Below are positions 32,073 to 40,955 of a stretch of DNA of 64,000 bases, piece after piece. The notes below the pieces were generated by a model, which worked only from the letters and a program-made list of their open reading frames with translations, did no database searches and was not told the origin of the DNA. The stretch covers positions 1,054,001 to 1,118,000 of the forward strand of contig QLII01000001.1 of NCBI GenBank assembly GCA_003259005.1, read 5' to 3'. Both the position numbers and the translations under genes were made by a program. The first letter of the stretch is position 1. Every line of letters starts with the position of its first letter. This DNA comes from Spirosoma telluris (GTDB lineage Bacteria > Bacteroidota > Bacteroidia > Cytophagales > Spirosomataceae).

Positions 32073-33326
32073 ATGGACGATATGACTGACTATCACAAAC
32101 GGGCTTCAACCATACTGAACAGAATCAACGAACTGGCGAAGATCAGTGAGGTTCCTTCCTGTGTTACCCGCACCTTTGGGACTTTTGCGTTTCTGGAGGG
32201 AAGCCAACGGATTCAGCAGTGGATGCAGAACGCGGGTTTGCAAACACAGGTCGATGCCATTGGCAATGTTAGAGGGCGTTTGGAGAGTCCAAGAGCTGAT
32301 GCGAAAACGTTTGTCATTGGCTCGCATATGGATACCGTAGTGAACGCAGGGAAGTTCGATGGGCCGATGGGCGTGATGATGGGGCTGGATCTGATTGAAA
32401 ACCTCAGTCAAATCGGCAAATCGTTACCTTTTCATCTGGAATTGATTGCGTTTAGTGATGAAGAAGGGGTTCGGTTTCATACAACTTACCTGGGCAGTAA
32501 AGTCGTTGCCGGGTCGTTTGATACAAGTTTGCTTGCTAAACAAGATGAATCAGGAACATCGCTCGGCGAGGTTATTCGGGCAATTGGGGGTAAGATCGAA
32601 CAGTTGTCAAACGATGCGATTGCTCCCAATGACTGGCTAGGGTATTTTGAAATTCATATTGAGCAGGGACCGATCCTGTACGAACAAAAGGTGCCGATTG
32701 CGGTTGTTAGTGCGATTGCCGGGCAAAAACGAGTGGAAATCAAGTGTACGGGAATGGCCGGTCATGCTGGCACCGTACCCATGGATATGCGTCAGGATGC
32801 CTTGTGTGCAGCCGCCGAATTCATTCTGGAAGTTGAACGGCTTGGGAAAGAGAATAAAGACAAACTGGTTGCTACGGTTGGGAAGCTAAACGTGGTCAAT
32901 GCTGCCAGCAATGTCATTCCCGGCGACGTTAGTTATAGCCTGGATCTGCGAAGTAAGGATGAAGATGTGCTGGAGTGGGCCTATCAAACCTTGAAGGATA
33001 CCTGTCAGGCAATTGGCGAAAGGAGGGAGGTAGCTGTTGCGTGGACATTGATTCAGGAAACGGCTCCAGTAGCCTGCGATACCATGCTAAATGAATTACT
33101 CGGCAAGTCGATAAGCGAATGTGGTTACGAGCGGGTTGAGCTGGTGAGTGGAGCCGGGCATGACGGGGTTCCTATTTCGCAGGTTTCGCCTATAGGCATG
33201 CTATTCGTGCGCTGTTTCAAAGGAATCAGCCATAATCCCCTGGAAGATGTTGAACTGGCCGATATGGCGGCTACACTTCAGGTGGCCGATCAATTTATAA
33301 ATCACCTCATTGACATCTATCAATAG
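32073..33326 (+). CDS. allC: Allantoate amidohydrolase, M20 family
   Basis: Metal-dependent amidohydrolase of about 417 residues that turns allantoate into ureidoglycine, CO2 and ammonia. The first metal motif is IGSHMDTVVNAGKFDGPMG, then AFSDEEGVRFHTTYLGS, and IEQGPILYE. MAGHAGTVPMDMRQDAL belongs to the dimerisation domain, and SGAGHDGVPISQVSPIGMLFVR and ISHNPLE are near the end. I start at MDDMTDYHKRAS (32073); the frame is open further back only into repeat DNA. Second gene of the ureide operon. A paralogue lies at 35079-36309. Confidence 0.92.
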   Translation: MDDMTDYHKRASTILNRINELAKISEVPSCVTRTFGTFAFLEGSQRIQQWMQNAGLQTQVDAIGNVRGRLESPRADAKTFVIGSHMDTVVNAGKFDGPMGVMMGLDLIENLSQIGKSLPFHLELIAFSDEEGVRFHTTYLGSKVVAGSFDTSLLAKQDESGTSLGEVIRAIGGKIEQLSNDAIAPNDWLGYFEIHIEQGPILYEQKVPIAVVSAIAGQKRVEIKCTGMAGHAGTVPMDMRQDALCAAAEFILEVERLGKENKDKLVATVGKLNVVNAASNVIPGDVSYSLDLRSKDEDVLEWAYQTLKDTCQAIGERREVAVAWTLIQETAPVACDTMLNELLGKSISECGYERVELVSGAGHDGVPISQVSPIGMLFVRCFKGISHNPLEDVELADMAATLQVADQFINHLIDIYQ

Positions 33327-33336
33327 AGTAAAGCAT

Positions 33337-34083
33337 ATGGAAATATCAGCACTTACCCGGTCCGTTGTCAAGCGTAACCACGCCGTTATCAGCCCCGATG
33401 GCTACATTAACAGTCGCGTGCCTGGCTGGGACAATTGCACCGTTAATGTGATCATCAACGAGCAAATGGGGGCCAACCTGTGTCAGACGGTCATTACCCT
33501 GAAGGAGACAGGAAACCTGGTCGGCTCAACAATCGCTTCTCAACTGTTTTTCTATGTCATAGAGGGAGGGTGTACGGCGACGGTAAGTGGCGAAGAAAAA
33601 CGGTTGACAAAAGGGCAATTTGTCTATATTCCCATTGGTAATACCTATCAGATTGAGAAACCGGAAGCGGGTACGCAACTGCTCACCTTCCATAAAGTAT
33701 ACGAAACGCTGGATGGTTATGCCGTTCCGCCCATACTATTTGGAGATGCGGCCCATGTTGCCGGTCCATCTTATATGGGTGACCCAGCTTTACGCCTGCA
33801 AGTGCTCCTGCCCGATGAGTTGTCATTCGATATGGCCGTTAATATTTTTACCTATGATCCTGGCGGGCATTTACCTTTGGTGGAAACGCACATTATGGAA
33901 CACGGGCTGATTTATTTGCAAGGGCAGGGCGTATACATGCTTGATCAGGAGTGGTACCCGATCAAGAAAGGGGATTCAATCTGGATGGCGCCCTATTGCC
34001 AGCAGTGGTTCACCGCGATGGGGAAAGAACCGGCGGTGTATATCTATTACAAGAACGTCAACCGATTCCCAACGACTGTATGA
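33337..34083 (+). CDS. allE: (S)-ureidoglycine aminohydrolase, bicupin
   Basis: Intact 248-residue double-cupin enzyme that converts (S)-ureidoglycine to (S)-ureidoglycolate and ammonia. The N-terminal half has SRVPGWDNCTVNVIINEQMG and a first cupin barrel (FFYVIEGGCTATVSG). The second barrel holds the metal site region LVETHIMEHGLIYLQGQGVY and ends in SIWMAPYCQQWFTAMG. The start MEISALTRS (33337) lies 10 bases after the allC stop. The stop overlaps an ATG of the next frame. Context and motif agree on AllE/UGHY; confidence is high. Confidence 0.93.
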   Translation: MEISALTRSVVKRNHAVISPDGYINSRVPGWDNCTVNVIINEQMGANLCQTVITLKETGNLVGSTIASQLFFYVIEGGCTATVSGEEKRLTKGQFVYIPIGNTYQIEKPEAGTQLLTFHKVYETLDGYAVPPILFGDAAHVAGPSYMGDPALRLQVLLPDELSFDMAVNIFTYDPGGHLPLVETHIMEHGLIYLQGQGVYMLDQEWYPIKKGDSIWMAPYCQQWFTAMGKEPAVYIYYKNVNRFPTTV

Positions 34084-34133
34084 GCGTTACCCTACATTTT
34101 AACCGCTCTGTGGTTACTAAATTTGTTTTATCA

Positions 34134-34640
34134 ATGACACTGCCCGAATTAAATGAATTGCCTGTTAATCAGCTAAAAGAAGCGCTTTCTACCTGTTGTG
34201 GGTCGACAGTATGGGTCAATGAAATGGCCCGCCTGTTCCCAATCGAGAGCCGGGAAAGCCTGTTTGAGCAGTCCGAGATGATCTGGTTTGCCCTGGATGA
34301 ACGGGATTGGCGCGAAGCGTTCGATCATCATCCCAAAATTGGCGATGTGAATGCATTGCGGGAAAAGTTCGCTTCGACCGCAGCTTGGGTTGAAGGGGAA
34401 CAGTCGGGCGTTTCGGGTGCGTCGACGAGTGTGCTGGAAATGCTGGCGGAAGGCAATGAGCTTTACGAAGAAAAATTCGGCTATATTTTCATTGTCTGCG
34501 CCACTGGCAAATCTGCCGAAGACATGCTGGAAATCCTGGAAGCAAGATTACTCAATTCGCCGGATGAGGAAATTCAGATTGCCATGCAGGAACAGCATAA
34601 AATCACTAAAATTCGGTTGGAAAAACTCTTGATCGCATGA
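34134..34640 (+). CDS. uraD: 2-oxo-4-hydroxy-4-carboxy-5-ureidoimidazoline (OHCU) decarboxylase
   Basis: About 168 residues. Decarboxylates OHCU to (S)-allantoin, the third step after uricase. MTLPELNELP starts the fold; AFDHHPKIGD holds the catalytic His, and YEEKFGYIFIVCATGKSAEDML is the other family hallmark. An ATG at 34080 overlaps the allE stop and would add 18 residues, but that extension is translated from a half-palindrome (AACCGCTCTGTGGTTA), so I prefer 34134. The stop overlaps the HIU hydrolase start. Confidence 0.92.
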   Translation: MTLPELNELPVNQLKEALSTCCGSTVWVNEMARLFPIESRESLFEQSEMIWFALDERDWREAFDHHPKIGDVNALREKFASTAAWVEGEQSGVSGASTSVLEMLAEGNELYEEKFGYIFIVCATGKSAEDMLEILEARLLNSPDEEIQIAMQEQHKITKIRLEKLLIA

Positions 34641-34972
34641 GCGCTATAACCACCCATATACTCGATACCACCCTAGGAAAACCGGCAGAAGCCGTTAGTG
34701 TTGTCCTGTATCAGCAGCAAAAAGAATGGCTGGAACTCGCCCGTGGCTTTACGGATTCAGATGGACGAATTGGCGATCTACTGCCCAAAGCCATTGTGTT
34801 GCCGACCGGTATTTACAAATTACGCTTTGAAACAGGTGCCTATTTTGAGCAGCTTGGCGTCGCCACATTCTACCCATTCGTTGACATCACCTTCGCCGTC
34901 ACAACGGGCGAACATTATCACGTACCCTTACTGTTGAACCCATTTGGCTATTCGACCTACCGAGGGTCATGA
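34637..34972 (+). CDS. uraH: 5-hydroxyisourate hydrolase, transthyretin-like
   Basis: Intact 111-residue enzyme that hydrolyses 5-hydroxyisourate to OHCU. ITTHILDTTLGKPA has the N-terminal active-site His, FTDSDGRI the middle motif, and the protein ends in the hallmark YRGS (PFGYSTYRGS). ATG overlaps the previous stop by four bases, indicating translational coupling with the decarboxylase that uses its unstable product. Confidence 0.95.
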   Translation: MSAITTHILDTTLGKPAEAVSVVLYQQQKEWLELARGFTDSDGRIGDLLPKAIVLPTGIYKLRFETGAYFEQLGVATFYPFVDITFAVTTGEHYHVPLLLNPFGYSTYRGS

Positions 34973-34983
34973 ACTTACCTTAT

Positions 34984-35061
34984 TAATGAATAATGGATAA
35001 TGTACAATGGATAATGATACGGAATTTACATTATCCATTATTCATTGTACATTATCCATTA
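34984..35061. repeat. Near-perfect 33-bp word palindrome (TAATGGATAATG type)
   Basis: Left arm 34984-35016 and right arm 35029-35061 are complementary over almost their full length (TAATGAATAATGG..., ...CCATTATTCATTG). It fills the gap between the HIU hydrolase and amidohydrolase genes. Confidence 0.9.
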
Positions 35062-35078
35062 CCTCTTCTAACCATCCT

Positions 35079-36309
35079 ATGACTATAAACGCAGCACGAC
35101 TTCAGCATTTCTTTGAGGTGTCGAGTGAACTCGGAAAAATTGGCGAAACCGGTATGTGCCGACCGGCTCATTCGGCCCTGGAAAAACAGATGTTTGCGCA
35201 TGCCAAAGGCTGGATGGAAGCAGCTGGATTGACCGTACGCATTGATAGCTTTGGTAATTTAATTGGACGACTAAAAGGTAAAAATCCCGATGCCCCCATT
35301 TTAATGACGGGATCTCATTTGGACACCCAGCCGTATGGAGGTCGCTTCGATGGGATTGCGGGGGTGTTATGCGCGATTGAAGCCGTTTGTACCATCGCCG
35401 AAAAAGGCATTGTGCCGGAGACGAGCATCGACGTCATTGCCTTTGCCGATGAGGAAAGCTGGCGGTTCAACAAAGGCCTCTTTGGGTCGAGGGTATTCTG
35501 GGGAAATTGGAAGCGGGTGAACTCCAGCGGAAAGATAAAGACGGAATTACCCGGGAGCAGGCGCTTCTTGACTTCGGTTGTGACATCTCCAAATTTAAAG
35601 AGGATGAGTATGCCCCGGAAGGATTCGGTGTTTTTTAGAGTTGCACATCGAACAGGGGCCGGTATTGGATAAAGCCAGCAAACCGATTGGTATTGTTAGT
35701 GGTATTGCAGGCCCGCTTTTGCTCAGTTTAACCCTGAAAGGGATGGCTGGTCATGCCGGTTCGGTGCCCATGCCACTCCGGAAAGATGCGTTGGTAGGTG
35801 CCGCTAAAGTAGTTGTGGCCGTGAATGAGATTGCGTCGCAGTTTTCCCCTGCGCCCACCGTGGGTACAGTTGGTACGTTAAACGTATTCCCATCATCCCG
35901 GAATATTATCCCCGAAAGCGTCAATATGACCATCGAGTTCAGGGATATTGATATGGATCGACGGAATACCTGCGAAAGCCAGCTAAAGGACGCCATTGCG
36001 GAGATCACTCAGTTGCATGGACTAACCTACGAACTAACCGTCGATACCGACATCAAATCAAGTTACTGTGCTGACTGGATTAAAGAAACCATCCGGGCCA
36101 GTTGTACCGATTTAGGACTGGATGCTCCGGAATTGGTCAGCGGGCCTTTCCACGATGCCCTGGTGATGTCGGAAGCCTGTGATTACGGAATGATTTTTGT
36201 CCGATGTAAAGATGGAATTAGCCACAACCCGCTGGAATATGCCTCTTATGAAGACCTGGCTTTAGGCAGCGAAGTGCTCTACCAGACGATTCTGAAAATT
36301 GTTGGCTGA
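35079..36309 (+). CDS. M20 amidohydrolase, probable ureidoglycolate or N-carbamoyl amino acid hydrolase (two frameshifts)
   Basis: About 410 residues, paralogous to allC. Motifs: MTGSHLDTQPYGGRFDGIAG, AFADEESWRFNKGLFGSRVF, LHIEQGPVLDKA, MAGHAGSVPMPLRKDAL, PELVSGPFHDALVMS, ISHNPLEYAS. The breaks are one base short in the G4 run 35500-35503 and in the T6 run 35631-35636. An allantoate amidohydrolase and a ureidoglycine aminohydrolase are already present, so the missing step is ureidoglycolate to glyoxylate. That makes ureidoglycolate amidohydrolase the best guess, unproven by sequence. Last gene of the ureide operon. Confidence 0.85.
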
Positions 36310-36349
36310 GATAGAACACTCGGTTCGCCGGTGCGGGGCTTTTGTGAGG

Positions 36350-37597
36350 TTACGGCAGAGTCCCTCGTTCCAGGCCAAATCGGAAGGATTGTAAAATGGC
36401 CCGGTAATACATATCGTATGCCTGCGATTGACTATTGGGACACGCTAATTCGACCGAAAGCAAGTAGTTCGGCTGGGCAGATACAATAAACCGATCCAGC
36501 TCAATCTCACTGATATTTTCATTCCGGCCAATGGCTGTATAGAGTTGGGTTGGAATTTGATCGAGTGTAATAACCGACGAATCCGTAAAGGCAAAGCCAT
36601 TATTCGCATCCAGGGTTTTCCGTTTAAAAGCCACCGGCCATCGATTCAGAATTCCCTTCCAGACCCGGCCGCTGGGTGGACGGTAGAACATGACCCGGAT
36701 ACCTCCTGCCAGATAACCTGTCTCCGGATTATAAGCACCGGTCGGGGCAAAAATACTGGTTTGTACATAGCTGGTATCCGGATCAATCCCATAGCGCCAA
36801 CGATCGCTCTGGTAGATTTGCCAGCCACGCGGATAGAGCATGGAGAATAATTTCTGCGGGTGCTCATAGGTCGTAAACTGCTTTTCAAACTGGTCCAGAT
36901 CGCGTTTTTTCTGCATAGCCAATACATCACTAACGGTGTAGCGAACGGAGTGCCCCTGTTTGTCGAGTGCATCTTTGATGTACTGCACGGATAAAGCAAA
37001 GTTGAGATTTTGACCCCGTTCATCGCCCAGCGTGTTAATGCCAATTACTTCACCAAAGAGATTCAGTAAGGGCCCGCCACTGTTGCCGTGCGAAATAGGG
37101 GCCGTTATCTGTAAATAAGCCACACTATCGAGTTGCCGATGCTGAGCAAAATTGCCAACGGATGGGGTGTGTGCATAGGCAATTGGATTTCCGATGGTCA
37201 CCACTGTTTCGCCCGGCTTGAGCTCCTTTTCGTTCCCTAAGGACAGCGCAGCTAAGTCGGTATCTGCTTCAATTTTAAGAATGGCAAAGTCGGGATATCC
37301 CACATCGTTGTAGTTGTAGTCCACAACGCCCAATACCGGATAGGCTTTCCCGTTCGAGAGCGTCACCTCTATTCGTGCCGCATCGCGAATAACGTGGTAG
37401 TTGGTAACGATGAGGCCTTTCGAATCAATGATGAAGCCAGCCCCCAGCATGGTTCGATTATTTGCCTGAAAGCCGCGTACTTCAACGACTGATGAGTCAG
37501 CCTGTGCGATGACATCTTCAACGGGCATTTTTCGCTTGCAGCAGGTAAGAAGGGCTACTAAGAAACAGACTAGTAGCAAAACCGACGATCGTTTCAT
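36350..37597 (-). CDS. Trypsin-like serine protease lipoprotein, S1C/HtrA-like without visible PDZ
   Basis: Intact 415-residue envelope protein. The signal ends in a lipobox-like ALLTCC followed by basic residues. The chymotrypsin-fold domain shows the triad: His in VTNYHVIRDAA, Asp in GYPDFAILKIEA and Ser in ISHGNSGGPLLNLFGE. About 190 residues follow without an obvious PDZ domain; this part has QKLFSMLYPRGWQIY and looks like a substrate or partner module. Likely a periplasmic quality-control or signalling protease. It converges with the ureide operon. A 20-bp palindrome lies about 70 bases upstream. Confidence 0.88.
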   Translation of the reverse strand: MKRSSVLLLVCFLVALLTCCKRKMPVEDVIAQADSSVVEVRGFQANNRTMLGAGFIIDSKGLIVTNYHVIRDAARIEVTLSNGKAYPVLGVVDYNYNDVGYPDFAILKIEADTDLAALSLGNEKELKPGETVVTIGNPIAYAHTPSVGNFAQHRQLDSVAYLQITAPISHGNSGGPLLNLFGEVIGINTLGDERGQNLNFALSVQYIKDALDKQGHSVRYTVSDVLAMQKKRDLDQFEKQFTTYEHPQKLFSMLYPRGWQIYQSDRWRYGIDPDTSYVQTSIFAPTGAYNPETGYLAGGIRVMFYRPPSGRVWKGILNRWPVAFKRKTLDANNGFAFTDSSVITLDQIPTQLYTAIGRNENISEIELDRFIVSAQPNYLLSVELACPNSQSQAYDMYYRAILQSFRFGLERGTLP

Positions 37598-37664
37598 AAA
37601 GGGGTGAATTGGTTCAGTATGGGCGTTTTATACCCTAAAAGTCAATCGATTCTGCGCCAACCTC

Positions 37665-37684
37665 AATAGTTAGTACTAACTATT
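37665..37684. promoter_or_regulatory. Perfect 20-bp palindrome AATAGTTAGTACTAACTATT
   Basis: A fully symmetric dyad 68 bases upstream of the protease lipoprotein start. It is the size and symmetry expected of a dimeric repressor site. Confidence 0.45.
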
Positions 37685-37887
37685 TTGCAATTTTCTCCGA
37701 ACGGATTCAAGTTATTCCCTATAAAGAGTAGTCCTGTACAGCCTATGAGAAACAATTCTATCAGGTAGAGTTTGGATCAGTAGCTAAGTTGTTCATCTAC
37801 TTGTTCTTAGGCCATAAACTAATTATTCTAATTTGTTTTATCTTACTAATCAACGATTTAGGTATATTTACGGATCAACCTAAGTTC

Positions 37888-37956
37888 ATGCACCTCCTTA
37901 CATTACTTCCGCTCGCAGACCTCCTTATTTTGATTGTTTACCTGTATCGACTTTAG
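37888..37956 (+). CDS. Possible 22-residue membrane peptide
   Basis: Short ORF, mostly hydrophobic (MHLLTLLPLADLLILIVYLY). It is listed because it opens a row of tiny membrane ORFs. No ribosome-binding site is apparent. The rest of 37600-38125 shows no other gene. Could be chance. Confidence 0.25.
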   Translation: MHLLTLLPLADLLILIVYLYRL

Positions 37957-38125
37957 TGAGTAGTTCCTTTTAGGAATTGATTTTTGTCTATCCTGACTCG
38001 AAACGGAAGGGATGGCAGTGTTTTCGATCAACAGATTTTACTAGTAGTAGGTTGTATTGGTTTAATCAAATAAAATATTACTTTTAACACTTTTTTAATA
38101 AAGTGTGATCCCCATTAGCTGATTT

Positions 38126-38226
38126 ATGAATAAACACCCCATGGTTTAGTCCGTGCATTAACCTGGACACTGGTAGGAATTATTACCGCTTTAGTGGTTT
38201 ACGAAGTGCTCACACGTTTGTTTTAA
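38126..38226 (+). CDS. Possible 33-residue single-span membrane protein (one frameshift)
   Basis: ATG at 38126 begins MNKHP; adding one C in the C run 38137-38140 opens a frame with the hydrophobic ALTWTLVGIITALVVYEVL and a TAA at 38224. One base separates that stop from the next ATG. The same kind of missing base is seen in known genes here, which makes the reconstruction plausible. Confidence 0.38.
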
Positions 38227-38227
38227 G

Positions 38228-38335
38228 ATGAAAAATTTTTTTGAAGAATTTGATTTCATTGCCTTTTTTGCTTATTTACTTGCCTTGATTGCCATGGTAG
38301 GTATTGCTTATTGGCTTATTAAGCTTGTTGAGTAA
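38228..38335 (+). CDS. Small membrane protein, 35 residues
   Basis: Intact ORF: an acidic N-terminus (MKNFFEEFDF), then one hydrophobic span (FFAYLLALIAMVGIAYWL) and a short charged end. It follows the previous mini-ORF by one base, as in an operon. No family recognised. Confidence 0.45.
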   Translation: MKNFFEEFDFIAFFAYLLALIAMVGIAYWLIKLVE

Positions 38336-38426
38336 TTAGTTATAAATTGCTGGCAAAAGTTGACCGAATAATCACTTTAGTCGTTATTTACTATTTACCT
38401 ATTTGCCTACCCACTAAATTGGAGGA

Positions 38427-38627
38427 ATGAAAAGGAACTTCTTCCGGACGCTAAGTCTAGTCTCCCTTCTGATATCTATTGGCTTCATTGCTGCTTCGTT
38501 TTATTTCCCCTTTAGGAGCCGGTATGTCCTATTATGTTTTATCACATCACTTGTTTTTACCGGTCTTGGACTTTATTTATCCCAGAAGTCAGTTCCAGGA
38601 CGTCAGGCAGGGCAACGTGACCAGTGA
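38427..38627 (+). CDS. Small membrane protein, 66 residues, two spans
   Basis: A basic N-terminus (MKRNFFR) is followed by two hydrophobic segments (LSLVSLLISIGFIAASFYF and YVLLCFITSLVFTGLGLYL) and a polar tail. GGAGG stands just before the ATG, a rare clear ribosome-binding site in this window. Function unknown. It is followed after about 110 bases by an SGNH hydrolase on the same strand. Confidence 0.55.
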   Translation: MKRNFFRTLSLVSLLISIGFIAASFYFPFRSRYVLLCFITSLVFTGLGLYLSQKSVPGRQAGQRDQ

Positions 38628-38740
38628 TTTTGGTTCTATAACCTTGACTTACTCGCTTAGTCTGCTCTGGCAAGTAGGAACCGTGCCACTAGTCTCCTTT
38701 GCGTATGGATTGGCTGTATCTTTGTCGTTTTCAGGATGGC

Positions 38741-39349
38741 ATGAAACGATTTTTAAAAATTGCCCTTTCCTACCTGGTTCGGTTTGTTCAGCCCGAGGTA
38801 AAAACACCCACAATTATCCTGATAGGTGATTCACTGATTAAACTGGGTAACTGGAAGCGGTTATTAAATCGGAATGATTTGATTAATCGGGGTATTGGGG
38901 GCGAAACGCTCGGCCAAATCCAGGAGCGTATGAAAAAGCTAAGGAATACGACGGCCAGAATCATCTTTATCGAGGGAGGTATCAATGATTTCCCCCAATC
39001 AAATCCCGAGAACCTGCTTGGGCTATATCAGGAAATAATTACCTTCTGGGAATCAAAACAGATTATCCCCGTCCTGACAAATGTGGTGTATATTTCTCCT
39101 GAGGCTGCCAAAAAATACCCTTTTCGTAGTAATTGGCGGTCCATTAATAAGCAGGTGGACGAATTAAACAAGAACCTGAACGACATTTGCATCGCCCGGA
39201 AAATTGACCTCATTGACCTGAACTCCTGTTTATCCAACTCCATTCAGCTACGGGATGAGTTTACGACGGATGGGGTACATTTTACCGAAGCTGCCTACCA
39301 AATCTGGGCTCGTGAACTACGAAAAATCTTACAGCGGCATCAGATTTAG
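38741..39349 (+). CDS. SGNH/GDSL hydrolase-type esterase
   Basis: About 202 residues. Block I is TIILIGDSLIKLGNW with the nucleophilic Ser, the oxyanion Gly is in INRGIGGETL, block III is FIEGGINDF and block V is TDGVHFTEAAYQIW with the Asp-His pair. The N-terminus MKRFLKIALSYLVRF looks like a membrane anchor or weak signal. A start at 38705 is also possible. Likely a lipase/esterase or sugar O-acetyl esterase. An IS982 copy is inserted 17 bases past its stop. Confidence 0.87.
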   Translation: MKRFLKIALSYLVRFVQPEVKTPTIILIGDSLIKLGNWKRLLNRNDLINRGIGGETLGQIQERMKKLRNTTARIIFIEGGINDFPQSNPENLLGLYQEIITFWESKQIIPVLTNVVYISPEAAKKYPFRSNWRSINKQVDELNKNLNDICIARKIDLIDLNSCLSNSIQLRDEFTTDGVHFTEAAYQIWARELRKILQRHQI

Positions 39350-39366
39350 ACGGCTTACTAAATTTA

Positions 39367-40418
39367 ACGTGAACTATGAGATTGTGTTGGCGGTATTTAG
39401 GGCTTCAAAAGGCATATGAGCCGAAAATGGATAGTTTTGGGTGCGAACCTGATAAAACTAACTCACTTCCGGACTCATATGCTGACCGAAATCTACGTTG
39501 ATGTCGATGACTTTTGCAAGGCCAAAATGCCACTCATCGCTAAAGCCCTTCACCACTGCGGCCTATATAAAAAGTTGCACCCCAGTCAACTCACCCTTGC
39601 CGAACTAATGACCATCCTGATCTACTACCACCTCAGCCCCTACAAAAATTTTAAAGCCTACTACACCCGCCACGTGCTGACTGACCTGCGTCGAGACTTC
39701 CCCGATCTGGTCAGTTATGACCGCTTTGTGGCCCTGATTCCCCGCACACTTATCGCGCTGATGTTGTATCTGGCCTACCGCTGTAGCCGCAGTATACGCA
39801 CTGGCCTGTACTATATCGACTCGACCTCGCTGGCTGCCTGCCATCCCAAACGCGCCCATCAGCATCGAACCTTGAAGGGCTTTGCCAGCTGGGGTAAAAC
39901 CTCAACGGGTTGGTTCTTTGGTTTGAAGGTCCATTTGGTTATCAATCATTTAGGCCAATTGATGCAAGTTCGTATCACGGAGGGCAGAGCCCATGATGCG
40001 CAGGCTAACGTGCTGTTTTCACTCACCAAAGACCTGGTCGGATGGGTCTTTGGTGATAAAGGGTACCTACTCAATCTAGAGAAGCAAGCGTTTTTGGAGC
40101 GGGAGGGCCAGCTCATCTGGGCGGCTAAAACCCGCAAACCTAAGCAAGCCGTCGACTGGCCAGTGGCCGCGAAGCGGTGGGCTAGAAAACGCAGTCTGAT
40201 TGAGACTGTCATTGGGCAGAGCAAGGCGGTGTGCGATTTAGAGCATAGCCGCCATCGCTCAGCGACCAATGCGTTTGTCAACGTCTATGCTAGTCTGGTC
40301 GCTTACTCGTTCTACGAGCGCAAGCCCACAGCTAGCATTAACATGGGGGACCGCTTATTGAAGGCCGCAGAGCCCAGTTGGGTACTAGCAGCTTAGGAAA
40401 CAATCCCATAGTTCACGT
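39367..40418 (+). mobile_element. IS982-family insertion sequence, complete
   Basis: 1052-bp element with terminal inverted repeats ACGTGAACTATGRGATTGT (19 bp, one mismatch) at both ends. It is flanked by an 8-bp direct repeat TAAATTTA (39359-39366 and 40419-40426). The transposase is intact, so recent activity is plausible. The target duplicate is itself a palindrome, which makes the repeats look 4 bases longer than they are. Confidence 0.9.
39479..40396 (+). CDS. IS982 family transposase
   Basis: About 305 residues from MLTEIYVDVDDFCKA. LAELMTILIYYHLSPYKNFK is the family's N-terminal hallmark. The DDE triad can be placed at YYIDSTSLAACH (D), WVFGDKGYL (D) and SLIETVIGQSK (E). A longer frame starting at 39416 is open but lacks family-like sequence. 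The gene is uninterrupted, unlike many neighbours, and fills the element between its inverted repeats. Confidence 0.93.
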   Translation: MLTEIYVDVDDFCKAKMPLIAKALHHCGLYKKLHPSQLTLAELMTILIYYHLSPYKNFKAYYTRHVLTDLRRDFPDLVSYDRFVALIPRTLIALMLYLAYRCSRSIRTGLYYIDSTSLAACHPKRAHQHRTLKGFASWGKTSTGWFFGLKVHLVINHLGQLMQVRITEGRAHDAQANVLFSLTKDLVGWVFGDKGYLLNLEKQAFLEREGQLIWAAKTRKPKQAVDWPVAAKRWARKRSLIETVIGQSKAVCDLEHSRHRSATNAFVNVYASLVAYSFYERKPTASINMGDRLLKAAEPSWVLAA

Positions 40419-40438
40419 TAAATTTAGATTAAGTTGCT

Positions 40439-40563
40439 ACTTAGTGCTTTGGTAAAATAGATTCTACCGTAGCTATGGGTTCTATAGATTCCTGGCCTAG
40501 TTAATATATTGATTATTAGGATCTATAGAATCAACAGGATCAATTAGAATCTACTGTTTGCAC
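40439..40563. repeat. GATTCTA-family element, copy B
   Basis: Starts ACTTAGTGCTTTGGTAAAAT, then AGATTCTA; the body has TAGATT, GATCTATAGAATC and AGAATCTA words in both orientations. It lies 12 bases past the IS982 target duplicate and ends at the stop of the next gene. Confidence 0.75.
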
Positions 40564-40812
40564 TCAAAATACATCGTTACGCTCGCCTGTTTCCTGCCAG
40601 TCACTATCCATCTGCTGAAAGCGCTGAGCTACCTTTGTCAAAAAGGGGGCATCTAGCATCGTGGGAACCGATTCGGGGTCACTAATGTCCATTTCGCTGA
40701 TCTTATAAGTCTGCTCATAGGGACCCGCTTCGATTTTGACAATATATTTGCCGTTCCAGGCGTAAAGGCCAATGCGGAACTGCGGGTGAGGAATATCCTG
40801 AACGAAACGCAT
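40564..40812 (-). CDS. Hypothetical protein, 82 residues
   Basis: Intact and soluble-looking (MRFVQDIPHPQFRIGLYAWN..., many Asp/Glu near the end). No signal or membrane segment and no recognised motif; it has the look of small conserved hypotheticals of this phylum. A repeat arm lies directly before its start and another repeat element directly after its stop. Confidence 0.65.
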   Translation of the reverse strand: MRFVQDIPHPQFRIGLYAWNGKYIVKIEAGPYEQTYKISEMDISDPESVPTMLDAPFLTKVAQRFQQMDSDWQETGERNDVF

Positions 40813-40814
40813 CT

Positions 40815-40955
40815 TTTAATGTATAATGGTTAATGTATAATGGATAACGACTCGTTGATAATGTATCAAAACTATGTGGAGACAAAGGTAGGCAAAGCAT
40901 TTAGTCATATAATTCTCAACTCATTATTCATTATTCATTGTACATTATTCATTAT
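40815..40955. repeat. Word palindrome (AATGTATAATGG type) overlapping a signal peptide
   Basis: The left arm (TAATGTATAATGG, TTAATGTATAATGGATAA) ends near 40848. The right arm (CATTATTCATTATTCATTG, ACATTATTCATTATTT) lies at about 40920-40955, inside the coding sequence of the TPR lipoprotein. Confidence 0.75.

Noticed and set aside
39416..39478. Longer transposase start at 39416
   Set aside because: The added residues lack resemblance to the IS982 N-terminus, and MLTEIYVDVDDF is the natural beginning.
40439..40563. GATTCTA element as part of the IS982 insertion
   Set aside because: The IS ends at its inverted repeat (40418) and target duplicate (40426); the same element occurs twice elsewhere without an IS.
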